Assembly (NCBI GenBank): GCA_018398765.1
Contig: JAHBMJ010000464.1
Location: forward strand, 4,321-47,159
Reading direction: 5' to 3'
Source of the DNA: Chromera velia
Taxonomy: Eukaryota; Sar; Chromeraceae
Length of the DNA stretch: 42,839 bases
The notes below the pieces were generated by a model. The model had not been told where the DNA came from. It saw nothing but the letters and a program-made list of their open reading frames with translations, and ran no database searches. The stretch's first letter is position 1. The number at the start of each line of letters is the position of its first letter. The position numbers and the translations under genes were made by a program. Below are positions 33,530-42,839 of the stretch, piece by piece.

Positions 33530-34409
33530 TTAGTGTTAGTAAATGCCGCAGGCGATAAATGCCGTTGTTGATACTAGAAGTATAAACGGCACTGATCGAC
33601 AACGACATTTATGTTTCAATATAATGCCGTCATATTTCATAGTTTGCTTAGAGTCTTAGTACTAAAGTTAGTAGTAGACTAACGGCCCGACCTTCGATCT
33701 GAATTGATCAACCCGGCCTATAGGACCTAGTATAGGACTTTCATAAATTTAACTAGAAATTTAAGAAGTGTGGAATTAACTGCCAAAAATATCTTGACTG
33801 TAGACTGGAATCTACTGCATGATCATCAACTGACTAACTATAAGATCTGAGTTCAACAAATGTACAATAATTTTTATTTATGTTGTTGGACTAGCTGTTG
33901 GAGTCCACAGTGCAGTAACTATGCATTCATTATCCCCTGTTGGAAGTAAGTTACCTGCATGGACCAGATGGAGAGTGTTGGTATGTGTTTTATCATCATT
34001 GATACATCATAGCCCTTTCTAGACTTCTGAGTGTAGAGAGGCCTGTTTGGCCTGAGCTTTTTCAGATGTCAGACCTTAGTCTGGTCCTCAAAAGTCCGTT
34101 CTTTGGACTCCTCATAACTCTAGGAGTCGTTTTTTCTGCTTTAAAAAATGCTTAGAACTAAGCTTAGAATAGTGAGATCGACAGTTGTAGTGATTGCTTG
34201 ATTGAATTTCTCATGATAAACTCTTTAATCGATCAATCATTCTTACTAAGTGACATTCTATATGGAGAGACTCAATTAATCTATTGATATCTACTGCACA
34301 GTAGTAAAAACGTCATTTTTACTATAAAATGCCGTTTCAAATGCCAATGTCAACACTAGAGGTGTTGTAAATGTCAACATTCAGCACTAACGGCATTTAC
34401 CAACCCTAA
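33530..34409. mobile_element. about 880-bp non-autonomous element with 19-bp inverted ends
   Basis: The left end reads TTAGTGTTAGTAAATGCCG. The reverse complement of the right end reads TTAGGGTTGGTAAATGCCG, a match at 17 of 19. GGTGTA lies directly outside both ends (about 33524-33529 and 34410-34415), consistent with a 6-bp target-site duplication. The AATGCCG word repeats inside both ends. No transposase ORF is present. Confidence 0.6.
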
Positions 34410-34419
34410 GGTGTATCAC

Positions 34420-35620
34420 AGCAAAAGAAAAAAAAATAATAAACCAGAATTGGCTTAAATTCTTTTTTTTTTTTAAATGCAATTAACACCTAAGCAACAC
34501 GTGTGCAACACCAAAATACACTAAAGCAACACTTATGTAACACTTGAGCAACAGTTGTTTGTCACCTAACATCGTCGGGAAAAAAAAAAAAAATTAAGCG
34601 AGGATGGGCTTAAATTATTTTTTTTTTCTCTGTGATATGCCTAGGATAGGGCGCACCCCCCTGCCGTTTGCGGGAGGGACCTCTAGTAGGTCCTCTACAA
34701 GACAAAACGGTGACAGTGCTCAAGGCTAGGCTCAAAGGCACCAATCTAGGGACCTAGCTAGGGACCAATAAATCACTTATCACTTATCTGACAGACTGAC
34801 ACTATCACGGTATATCAATTTATGTCAGCTATAAGTCTTTGTGTTTTCTTCAGCTCTTCTCAAACGAAGTCTCGAACGAAGTTCTTCTTTTTTTTTTTCT
34901 TGAATTTAAAGGTAATCCACGCAAGCACATGGACGAGAACGGTCCTAGGAAGCCTAAGGAAGGAGTAGGAACAGTCTTTTTCCCTCTTCCAAATACATCA
35001 GGATTTAAAGTTTTACCAGCGGTTGCGATGGTTTAAAAGTACAATATATGGTACATGTTAAGTAATGTGCATGCCACACTGCATGAATGTATGGTGCAAG
35101 GTGGACGTCAGACAACTGGCACGCAGGTTTAGCTAAGGCTTCGGCCTTGAATACAATGTAAATTCTGTAATATACTATCTGAATTCCTACATGTCGCCAT
35201 GGTCAAAGCTAAGATCAAAGTTGGACATTCGGCATTCGGGCGGCTAGTCGGGCACGAGGTCATTTCTCCAGACATTAACCTAGACATTAACCAATCAATC
35301 ACTCAATCAATCCTGATCCTAATCCGGAACATTAACTATATACTAGACTATATAGAACATTAATTACTAATTAGTCTTATATATAGGCTATTTCATGTTA
35401 TATATGTTACTGAGATTTTCACACAGAAAGAGCCTTAATTCTATAGTCTTAATTCTGAGAACCCTGAATTTATAGCAAAACACAGCAAAACACTACAAAA
35501 CACACTTATATACCTAAACATTTAGATTTTATAAATTGTTACAGAATGGCACACTAGATAGCATACAAAGAGTTATTAAGGTAACCGTATAAACCCCTGC
35601 ATCGCGTCATTAAATGAACA
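34420..35620. other. AT-rich gene-free stretch
   Basis: Homopolymer runs and short AT-rich words only. No convincing exon or RNA gene seen. Confidence 0.5.
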
Positions 35621-35626
35621 GACTGG

Positions 35627-35848
35627 TCATTCGGCATCATCAAGCGATCTCGTACCGACTGGAGCCTTATACCGCGGACTTCCAGGGCCTATTCCGATAT
35701 GTGCTTCCACCCCTTCACTGATGATGGGAATCTGGTTGAGCCTGCAGACAGACAGAAGCGAGGATGGAGCATTTGAGAAAGAAAGAGCGAGCGTAGAAGA
35801 TAAGACCCTTTTCCTCATGCCATTTCCCGTCTCTTTTATGTCTCATGT

Positions 35849-35885
<37 letters not shown>

Positions 35886-35886
35886 G

Positions 35887-35917
<31 letters not shown>

Positions 35918-35943
35918 AAACTTACATAAACCCAAACTCACAT

Positions 35944-35975
<32 letters not shown>

Positions 35976-36042
35976 GCAGGGGGGGGGGAGAGAGGGAGAG
36001 GGAGAGCGGGCGGGACATATATATATATATATATATATATAA

Positions 36043-36090
<48 letters not shown>

Positions 36091-36590
36091 GCGGAAAAGG
36101 CTGCCGGAGAAGCACATGGGTCATTCTGATAAAAAGACTGTTAGGAGCCGGAGAGCAACACATATGCGGAACAGCACCTCAGGATAAAATCGTCGCAAGG
36201 CCAGAAAAGAATAGAGAAGAGAAGAGAAGAAGAGGGAAGAAAAGCACAGACCGCCATGCAGACAGAAGGCAAACGGAAGAGAGAAAAAGAAGAACAGCGA
36301 CCACTGGTATGTAGAGATATCCATAAAAAGGGCAAGGAAGACATGAGAAACAGGTCGACCGACCTTTTGCGGGCAGCTGCAACCATTCCGCTTCCAATGG
36401 ACGCGAAACTAGAAATCAGAATCATCTGCAGGAGGGAAAGAAAAGAGCCAAGGCACACAAAATGTGCAGGGGGGGGAAGAAGGTTGATGACAAGGCAGCC
36501 ACCCAAGCAGGGGAGTGTGGCAGAAGAAGAGACAGGGAAGGAGAGGGTGTTCTCATTCTCCTTGTGATTCCCTTTTCAAGAACAGGCGAA

Positions 36591-36624
<34 letters not shown>

Positions 36625-38533
36625 AGCAAACAAACAGACAAACGAACAAACCAACAAAAAAAGAGCAAAGAAAGAAACTGTCAGATTCGTCGAACTTGGA
36701 GTGCGGAAGCTGGTCTCAGGAGGTGCACTTTTTGCATCTAGTCTGCAAGCTGCAGGGCTCATACTATCCATTGGGTCAGTAAGGCCCTATCTCTTTCTGA
36801 CTGACTGACTGACTGACTCACTCACTCACTCACTCACTGACTGACTGACTCACTCACTCACTCACTCACTGACTGACTGACTGACTGACTGACCATTGTC
36901 AGGAGGTCATTGATGGGATTTTCGTCCAGTGGATGCAGGTTGAAGACACGATAGTAGAGGGTCAGGACAACCCCCTGAATGATCGTCAGAAGCATTGCCT
37001 GCAAGAATGGATGGATGGATGGATCAAGAACAAACAATCATGCAGGGCAACGAAGAAAAAGCGACGCCAGATAAAAAAAAAGTGAGGGAGATGCAAAGAC
37101 CCATACACAGACGTGAAGAGCGGACAGACGTCAAGGACTGAAAGTAACTCACTCCCGAATGACATTTGAGATAGTGGGTGGCCTGTTCTCTACAGAGCGT
37201 TTCACACATCGCAGAAACAGTCCTGCCTCTCTTTCTTTCCTCGTTCACTCCTTCGTTTTGTCCTGCGTTGCTGACTTCGGTCATCGAATTAATTTGATTT
37301 CAAAACCGACCTGCAGAGCGTGGTACCGAACGATGTAGGGAATGGGCAACTTCCTGTCCGCAAACTTGCCCTGCACTAGAATGAAGTATGACCCCAGGAA
37401 CGATGCGTAGTGCATCATCGGGATGCTCTGCCAGTAGAAGATTCCTCGGCCCCATACGTCCAGCAGGGTCCTCAGGAAGGGAAAACGAATCGCAATGGAG
37501 GGACTGAAGGTCTGCACAAAGGGGGGGGGGGGCAGATCAAATCGGAAGAATTCAAATGACGACAATGTCAAGAACGATGCACAAATTGCGTGTGATGATT
37601 CAAGTGGAACACCGACACGCCTGCTGGGGGGGGGGTGGTCTACTGAGGCGACCAAAAGGCAAGTTATAAGTTGTTGTTCGGATTCACGAAGACCTTGTTG
37701 GGCAGTAGACACACGCGTACACACACGCAGACTGTCACGCGCGGACACAGACAGAGAGTGGGAGGGGAGAGGAGGCAGGCAGGCAGGCAGATACAGAGAC
37801 AGACTTACTGACTGCATGCTTCATTTTCTCTTCCTTGTTTCTACGCTACTTCTCTTTTCTTTTCTTTAATTCTCTCTCTCGACTGATCCACTTCCTGGGT
37901 CAGGGGGAGCAGATTTGTTTTCAGACAGACGGATGAGAAAAGGGGAAAGAAAGCAGCCAAACGTATTTGTCCGTATGCAGGTGAGAGAGGCGGGGGGGCA
38001 TTCAGACAGCAGGACACGGGGACGACACAATACCACAGGAGACGGTGAAGAAGGAAATAAGGGTCCCGACATCCCCCGTTCAAACAGTTCAGGCATCAAC
38101 TCATACAAAGGCAGCGGTCAATACCAATCCACTCTTCTCTCACGTCGCAACCACCCCAATCCTCCGTCACACTGACCGCTACAAGATCGTTCATGCTGAT
38201 CAAATACATGAAGACTGAAACGACAGGGCACCAAGGTCGAACTTTATACCCTATTCCATTATCCTTCTTTTGTGGGTTCCTATTCAACGCTGCACCCCCA
38301 CCCCTCTTTTGTTGGAAAAGGGTGGACAGCGCCTGTCCGTCTGTCCTCACTCCTATGGTGGTCAGAGGGGAGGCATTGAACGGAGACGGCAACCGAGAAT
38401 GGGGGCTTCGAGACGATGAGAGACCACCAAGCTGTTGCCGTGGTTGCAGGAATGCCTCCCCACTCCTTAGTGACGTGCGTGCAGCAGTAGCACTCACAAG
38501 AGACGCCACCACAGCAAGGGAATAGGTCCTCAT
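35627..38533 (-). CDS. TIC20: Tic20-like plastid inner-envelope protein import component
   Basis: Exons in order: 38177-38533, 37311-37511, 36894-36998, 36364-36425, 35627-35741. All phases agree, for 279 residues. The leader starts with a signal peptide (MRTYSLAVVASLVSATAART). It is followed by GEAFLQP, a likely cleavage site with Phe, and a Ser/Arg/Pro-rich transit segment, the two-part leader of proteins sent to a plastid of secondary origin. Four membrane helices follow at about residues 104-119, 147-165, 188-205 and 220-238. Between the second and third lies LPIPYIVRYHALQ, the most typical Tic20 stretch. After the fourth, LNQIPIISEGVEAHIG matches the usual IP-SE C-terminal motif. Tic20 forms the channel core of the inner-envelope translocon. 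A candidate exon at 36091-36137 was dropped because it breaks phase. Confidence 0.88.
35850..36090. repeat. CT, CA, GA, poly-G, TA and GATA repeats
   Basis: A compound microsatellite in Tic20 intron 4. It includes GCGCGC, (CA)n, (GA)n, a short G run, (TA)n, (GATA)n and (GA)n. Transcript-sense composition is again pyrimidine-rich. Confidence 0.9.
36593..36780 (-). repeat. SINE-like copy with TTTC-rich tail
   Basis: On the minus strand a roughly 100-bp body, with AATGGATAG resembling a tRNA-Arg A box, ends in CAAGTTCGACGAATCTGACAG and a TTTC tract. The 3' 32 bases are identical to 8310-8341. It lies in Tic20 intron 3. The tRNA origin is tentative because no cloverleaf is seen. Confidence 0.4.
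36796..36893 (-). repeat. tandem array of splice-donor-like GTCA/GTGA units
   Basis: About 24 tetranucleotide units. In transcript sense Tic20 intron 3 starts GTCAGTCAGTCAG and continues through alternating blocks of GTCA and GTGA. Every unit therefore restates a GTCAGT or GTGAGT donor. Confidence 0.9.
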
Positions 38534-38539
38534 CTTTTG

Positions 38540-39330
38540 AATGAGGGTATAGTAGACTCGCCAAAGTCGATAAGCCCGGAGACTGACTCAGTTGGAGCTG
38601 TTGTGCCGCGTGGAGGAGAACCTGACTTTCCGCGAATATGTTCCCTTGATCGTCGTGCGGACACTTGTATCGATGTGTTCGTCACTGGTGCACCATAGCG
38701 CACCTCCACGCTCTCTCTGATCCTAACTTTCTGAAATCTGGGCGTCTCATGGCGTCATGTGGCGTCTCTCTTTAGCCAAATCTGGGCCCATCATGGCCGC
38801 ATGCAGGCCCGCTACGCCATATACATCCCACCCATCAGGCCCCGGCATGAAGGCAATGTTGCGCGGTGTTGCTTCAATGAACAACAGTTGTTTACTCGAT
38901 CACGCAAGTGACGCAACGTAATACATATATATATACGTACGTATACATGTACGCCTTCATGCATGGGGGGATATATATACGAGAATACTCGTTTGCATGT
39001 GATGAAAGTGCCTTTCTAGCTGTAAGCCTGAATGTGCGGATGTATGGTGATTGGATTTGTTGTATCGACCGTGTGAAGTCGACTGGGTAGGTTGCCCTCT
39101 GAAGACAAACTGCAACTCCATCTCCATTGAGTCAGTGACAATACAGATGTCTATATGAGCAGAACGGGACCCGTTTTTGCTCTCTTTTGAAGGGGAAAAG
39201 CCAAAAGGAACTGCAGCCACCTCATTAGAAAGCACGAAACACTAAAAAGCAGTCAAGTAGACGGGCAGACGGCCAGACCTTTGTACGCCGACTCAAGTGG
39301 ACGGCTCACTCGAAGAGGAAGAATCGGTCC
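38540..39330. other. divergent intergenic region, Tic20 and Cys-rich gene
   Basis: It separates the start of Tic20 (minus) from the start of the Cys-rich gene (plus). It holds a GC-rich part with repeated GGCGTC(A/T) words (about 38745-38770) and a (TA)n/ACGT-rich part at about 38925-38980. No exon recognised. Confidence 0.4.
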
Positions 39331-39332
39331 TC

Positions 39333-40831
39333 ATGCAAGGAGGGACAGCCCTCTGTGTGGCCGCTTTCTTCTTCATCATCACGGGGCCCTGGTGCCTCAA
39401 GGCGCAGAGTCAGTCTGGAAACTAAGGGGATCACTTCTCTGCATGCAGGCAGAAATTACTGTTACATATGCGTGTCACCCCAAAAGACTCAGTCGGGCAG
39501 TCAGTCGGTCAGGAAGCAGGCAAGAAGTCTCTTTGGTTGTGTTTCATTGCACTCTTTGTGTGCATATGAGCCTCTTTCTAATTCAGCACTCGTGGGAGAC
39601 GGAGCTTTTCTTATTGACAGTCCTGACACATGCACACTTTGTTAGCAACAACGCTGAATGCACGGTGTTGCTTGCACGGCAACTTGACCGAGACACTCGT
39701 GAGGAAGACTCAGAAAGAGAAGGATCGCCTCAGATCAGGTCTCACAGTGCTAAAAACGTAAGACGTATGTTTCTGGGCACACAGAAGTTCCCCGAACTTA
39801 CGAACCGCCGATTTCCGTCTCTGCGTTTGCCCATGTATTGCCGTATGGAGCTCCAGTCGTGCGGGACAGTCGGGTGGCATCAAGCAATTGTGAAGGGAAA
39901 AGGGCAATCGGCGACGGTGTGTGCACGTCGTTCCTTCGTCAGAAAAAGATGAACAATGTGGAGATAGGCCGACAGCATGAACCCACCTTGACCTTTAAAA
40001 GTGAATGCATCATCATCATGATTGCATGTTTTCGCAGATAGCTTGGCATACTGCGAGAGAGCCTGCTACCAATTTGACGAGACCATCACGAGTACCTGTA
40101 ACAGCGACTGTGAGTGCGATGGCCTGCGGATATGCCAGAATACCATCTGCCAAGGCTCTACTGGGAGATCTGCGACGTGCGACAATGACATCAACAGCTG
40201 TTGCCCTGATGGTCCGTTCGTTCGTTCGTTCTTTCGATAGCTATATAGGTTTATTGGTATGCTCTTTCACTTCTCATTTTGTTCTACAAGATGATTGATC
40301 TCAGGCATGAATGCCGGCTTGCATTGTTCTCATATCCGACTCGGAGAATCAATCCCTCCCTTCCCCTTTTCATGACAATGTTAGACAGTCCAAAGCTCCG
40401 CTTGTGGCTTCGGATTGGGCTTCCGTTGAATCTCCGATTAAATCCCTTAGACCATCATCATCATCAACATTATCACGTACGCAGTTTATCCAGCTTCTTT
40501 GTGTCCAGTCCTCTCCTCTATCTGTTGCATGACACTGGAACAGCGAATGAATATCGATGGGTGTGGGACATGTCGGTTGATCTGGTCAAGTCCGATTTGT
40601 GGAGACACACACAGAACACAGCAGAGCGAAAAGCTTCGGCCCTTCTCTTCCCTTTCCTGCACAGGACAAGAAAACTACCGGTAGACCAGATGCATTGCTT
40701 CTTCTGTTGTCTGGTTTTTCTCATTCGGACAACAGAAAGCCCAGACGAATGGACGGACGGAAATACAGGCAGATGTATTGACAAAGGAACTGAAAGGCAA
40801 ACGGAAATAGATACACAGAAAAAAAAAAGAC

Positions 40832-40866
<35 letters not shown>

Positions 40867-41174
40867 TGGATGGATGGATGAGTGGATGGATGGATGGATG
40901 GATGGATGGATGGACGGAGGAAAACGAGAAACGAAAAATATAAGACGCGCGCTCTACAGCGGACGCGTCACTATGTTTCTTGCTCTTACAGTCTGGTACG
41001 TTGTGTGCATGTATCTGGTTGCATGTGTTTGTGTCTGCAGATGCACCAATAACGAATCCCCCGATTGTCCCCTACGGCACCTCATCGGTCATCCTTTTAA
41101 TAATCGGCTTCACAATGCTTATTGGCTGGAGCAGCTTTACGCTGTTTTATGTCGTCGGGCGCAGATCGTCCTGA
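39333..41174 (+). CDS. small Cys-rich type I membrane protein, novel
   Basis: Exons 39333-39408, 40038-40211 and 41041-41174 join in phase for 127 residues. Exon 1 is a signal peptide ([20 protein letters not shown], cut likely after CLKAQ). Exon 2 encodes a compact outer domain with 10 Cys, spaced as C-x3-C (AYCERAC), C-x3-C-x-C-x5-C ([15 protein letters not shown]), then CQGST and a final CCPDD. Exon 3 encodes a short Pro-rich stalk, one membrane helix ([20 protein letters not shown]) and the tail YVVGRRSS. Even Cys number and order suggest five disulfides at the cell surface or in an endomembrane lumen. I recognise no family. Extra exons could lie in the 630-base first intron, but the phase-consistent three-exon model needs none. 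Confidence 0.6.
40833..40917. repeat. GA and GGAT arrays
   Basis: (GA)n followed by (TGGA)n in intron 2 of the Cys-rich gene. A short GTTC array (40213-40235) starts that same intron at its donor. Confidence 0.9.
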
Positions 41175-41179
41175 TAAAG

Positions 41180-42500
41180 CAGACTGAGTCCTTTCATGCA
41201 GTCTGCAAGTATCAGACTACTGGCAAAACATCCAATTAAGTCCTGAACTAGGTTCTAAGTCAATTGATTCACTTAGTTCTACATATATTGCGCATATATT
41301 GATTATAATTTTACCTATAATATATTTTAATTTTTTTTTAAAAAAGAGAAAAACTGGAGAAAGAGTTTTTTTTTTTTTTGAGAATCGAGAAAAATGTACC
41401 TAACACCCAATTAGTCTAGCAATTAGTAAATCACATACAGCCGAAAATTGGCGATTCAAAATTTTATGAAAGTTATGAATCTTATGATTAAGCAATTTTC
41501 CGAAAAAAAAACAGTTTAACAACTCATTTCCTTGAATCTTTGTTGTTCCCTCTAGTGTTCCCTACAAACTTCTCCCCAGATCGTAACCCAAACCTTAAAA
41601 ACCCTAATAAAAACCAGTTATATCTGCCGCATAATCTGCGGAACAATATGAGACAACTATTGAATGCTATATGCTTAGCATGCTATGTTATGCTAACCGT
41701 TATGCTAGCAGTTATGATTTATCTGTGTATAGGCAGTTACGGTTCTGACGTCGGTTCATCAAGCACAAAGTTGCCACAAACGAGCTAGCTGAGGTAAACG
41801 AGTTAATTTAACTAGTGCCCTCTCTTCACTGGTCTTTTTGGTGCTCTCTCTAGAAGGCTTGCTGATAGGCCTAGTGATAGGCCGCCGAATGGCAGCTTCC
41901 TGCAGCGAATTCTGTCCAGAGCATGCATGACGCATGCACCCCTGGATGGATGAACAGTATCTTGTCTGCACTGGCACACTCGCATGCATGTGCGGACATC
42001 GTGCAACTGAATTCTGCATGCGTGATCCGACTAGAACGGAGCCGGTCTGTGAAGGATCCACTTCGGCCGGGCTGTATGGCTGTACGTCCTGGATGGCCAT
42101 GCGGGTCTTCCGAGCTAGGGGCCCTTTAGCAGAGCTAGGGGGTGCGTGCAGGATTTGCTGCCCCCTCGTGTATGAAGAGGGAAAAAAATCAATGGACCCC
42201 TTCAACATGTCCTGTCCTTGTCTTCTCCTCTGTGACAAATCACCCAAACCCACACCCACGCACCCCACTTCATCCCTCCGAGGCCAAACGATTCATTCCC
42301 CTTTCATTTGCCACGTTCCCTTTGAATTCAAATTGATCGAAGAAGCGACCAAGAGCTCTTGAAATTCTGAGTCCGTGCATGTTCATTGATGATCCGACAA
42401 GTCGGCCGCCTTTTTTGCCGCACAATCAACACCTCAACTGCGGCAGCAATGCATCCAGTTTCCCTTTCCTCATTCAAGTCCAAAAAGACAAGACACACTA
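41180..42500. other. gene-poor stretch with one possible Cys-rich ORF
   Basis: 41240-41800 is AT-rich with nothing recognised. 41900-42000 holds several GCATGCA palindromes. 41934-42362 is open on the plus strand with a Cys pattern recalling the gene at 39333-41174, but the opposite strand is also open, so it is not called as a gene. Confidence 0.4.
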
Positions 42501-42502
42501 TT

Positions 42503-42655
42503 TCACTTCTTCTCATCGTCCTTCTTGTCCTCCTCCCTGTTTGCCTTCAGAGCGTCATAGTAGCTCTGCCACTCCTCAAAGTATCCCTTGGGAATCGAGA
42601 GCTCGATCCGAGTGATGCGGGTGATGAACTTCAACTCCTTCGTGTGGAATTTCAC
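42503..42655 (-). CDS. last exon of an unrecognised gene
   Basis: A clean acceptor (TTGCAG ending at 42656) opens 50 codons that begin VKFHTKELKFITRITRIELS and run through YFEEWQSYYDAL to an acidic/basic end, then TGA (42503-42505). The codon use and mixed charged/aromatic composition look like real protein. The intron upstream is pyrimidine-rich in transcript sense, as elsewhere in the window. The rest of the gene lies beyond the window's right edge, which ends in a C run. I do not recognise the family. The first codon of the exon is in phase 0. Confidence 0.55.
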   Translation of the reverse strand: MKFHTKELKFITRITRIELSIPKGYFEEWQSYYDALKANREEDKKDDEKK

Positions 42656-42839
42656 CTGCAAGCAGAGACATCGATCGAGCCAGTAAGCACAGAGAAGGAA
42701 TGGAGAGTTGGGTCAAGGGGACAGTCAGGAAGCAAGCCAGAGTATGTGTTTGTTTCTTTCCACCTCTTGTTCTTTCCCCTACACACACAGACGCGGAGAC
42801 AGACAAACCGACACAACCACCCCCCCCCCCCCCCCCCCC

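Noticed and set aside
36091..36137. Extra Tic20 exon (SLFIRMTHVLL)
   Set aside because: It leaves phase 1 where the last exon needs phase 2; direct joining of 36364-36425 to 35627-35741 fits phase and homology.
41759..42268. 169-codon minus-strand ORF
   Set aside because: No recognisable domain or splice signals; opposite strand equally open with a more suggestive Cys pattern.

Overview
The window is nuclear DNA from an intron-rich eukaryote, most likely a photosynthetic alveolate (chromerid-type alga, Chromera-like). This is an inference from four things. First, a Tic20 plastid-import gene carries a two-part signal-plus-transit leader with a Phe-containing junction, as expected for a plastid of secondary origin. 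Second, there is a single-domain voltage-gated channel with EF hands, of the kind known from algae and protists. Third, small exons lie in long introns packed with simple repeats. Fourth, TGCATGC palindromes, the core of a known ApiAP2 target, cluster in front of genes. All splice sites used below are GT-AG, and most exon junctions were checked by reading phase. No RNA evidence was available.

Layout. 190-595 (-) is a small zinc-ribbon protein. 1440-2429 (+) is an intronless LAGLIDADG endonuclease-like ORF. 2499-3987 is a 1.49-kb inserted element with inverted ends and 11-bp flanking direct repeats; it carries a broken ORF and a six-unit hairpin array. 5170-15108 (-) is a roughly 20-exon FKBP/TPR immunophilin. 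17417-22001 (-) is a single-domain voltage-gated cation channel with two EF hands, a coiled coil and a long tail. 25682-29323 (-) is an OXNAD1-like FAD/NAD(P) oxidoreductase. 29933-31306 (+), divergent from it, is a gentisate-dioxygenase-like cupin with two apparent frame breaks, followed by a 1.3-kb tetranucleotide array. 35627-38533 (-) is Tic20. 39333-41174 (+) is a 127-residue secreted-type Cys-rich single-pass membrane protein. 42503-42655 (-) is the last exon of an unrecognised gene. AT-rich gene-free stretches at 4.0-5.1, 15.7-17.4, 24.3-25.6, 32.8-35.6 and 41.2-41.9 kb separate them and hold small inverted-repeat elements.

The genes do not form a pathway. The main unexpected pattern is in the introns. 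Many 5' splice sites stand at the first unit of a GTNN tetranucleotide repeat, in the extreme case about 24 units of GTCA/GTGA in Tic20 intron 3. Several 3' splice sites close a (CTGT)n or (GT)n tract. Splice sites here look like seeds of, or products of, microsatellite growth. Three separate small transposon-like insertions with target-site duplications can also be read directly from the sequence.
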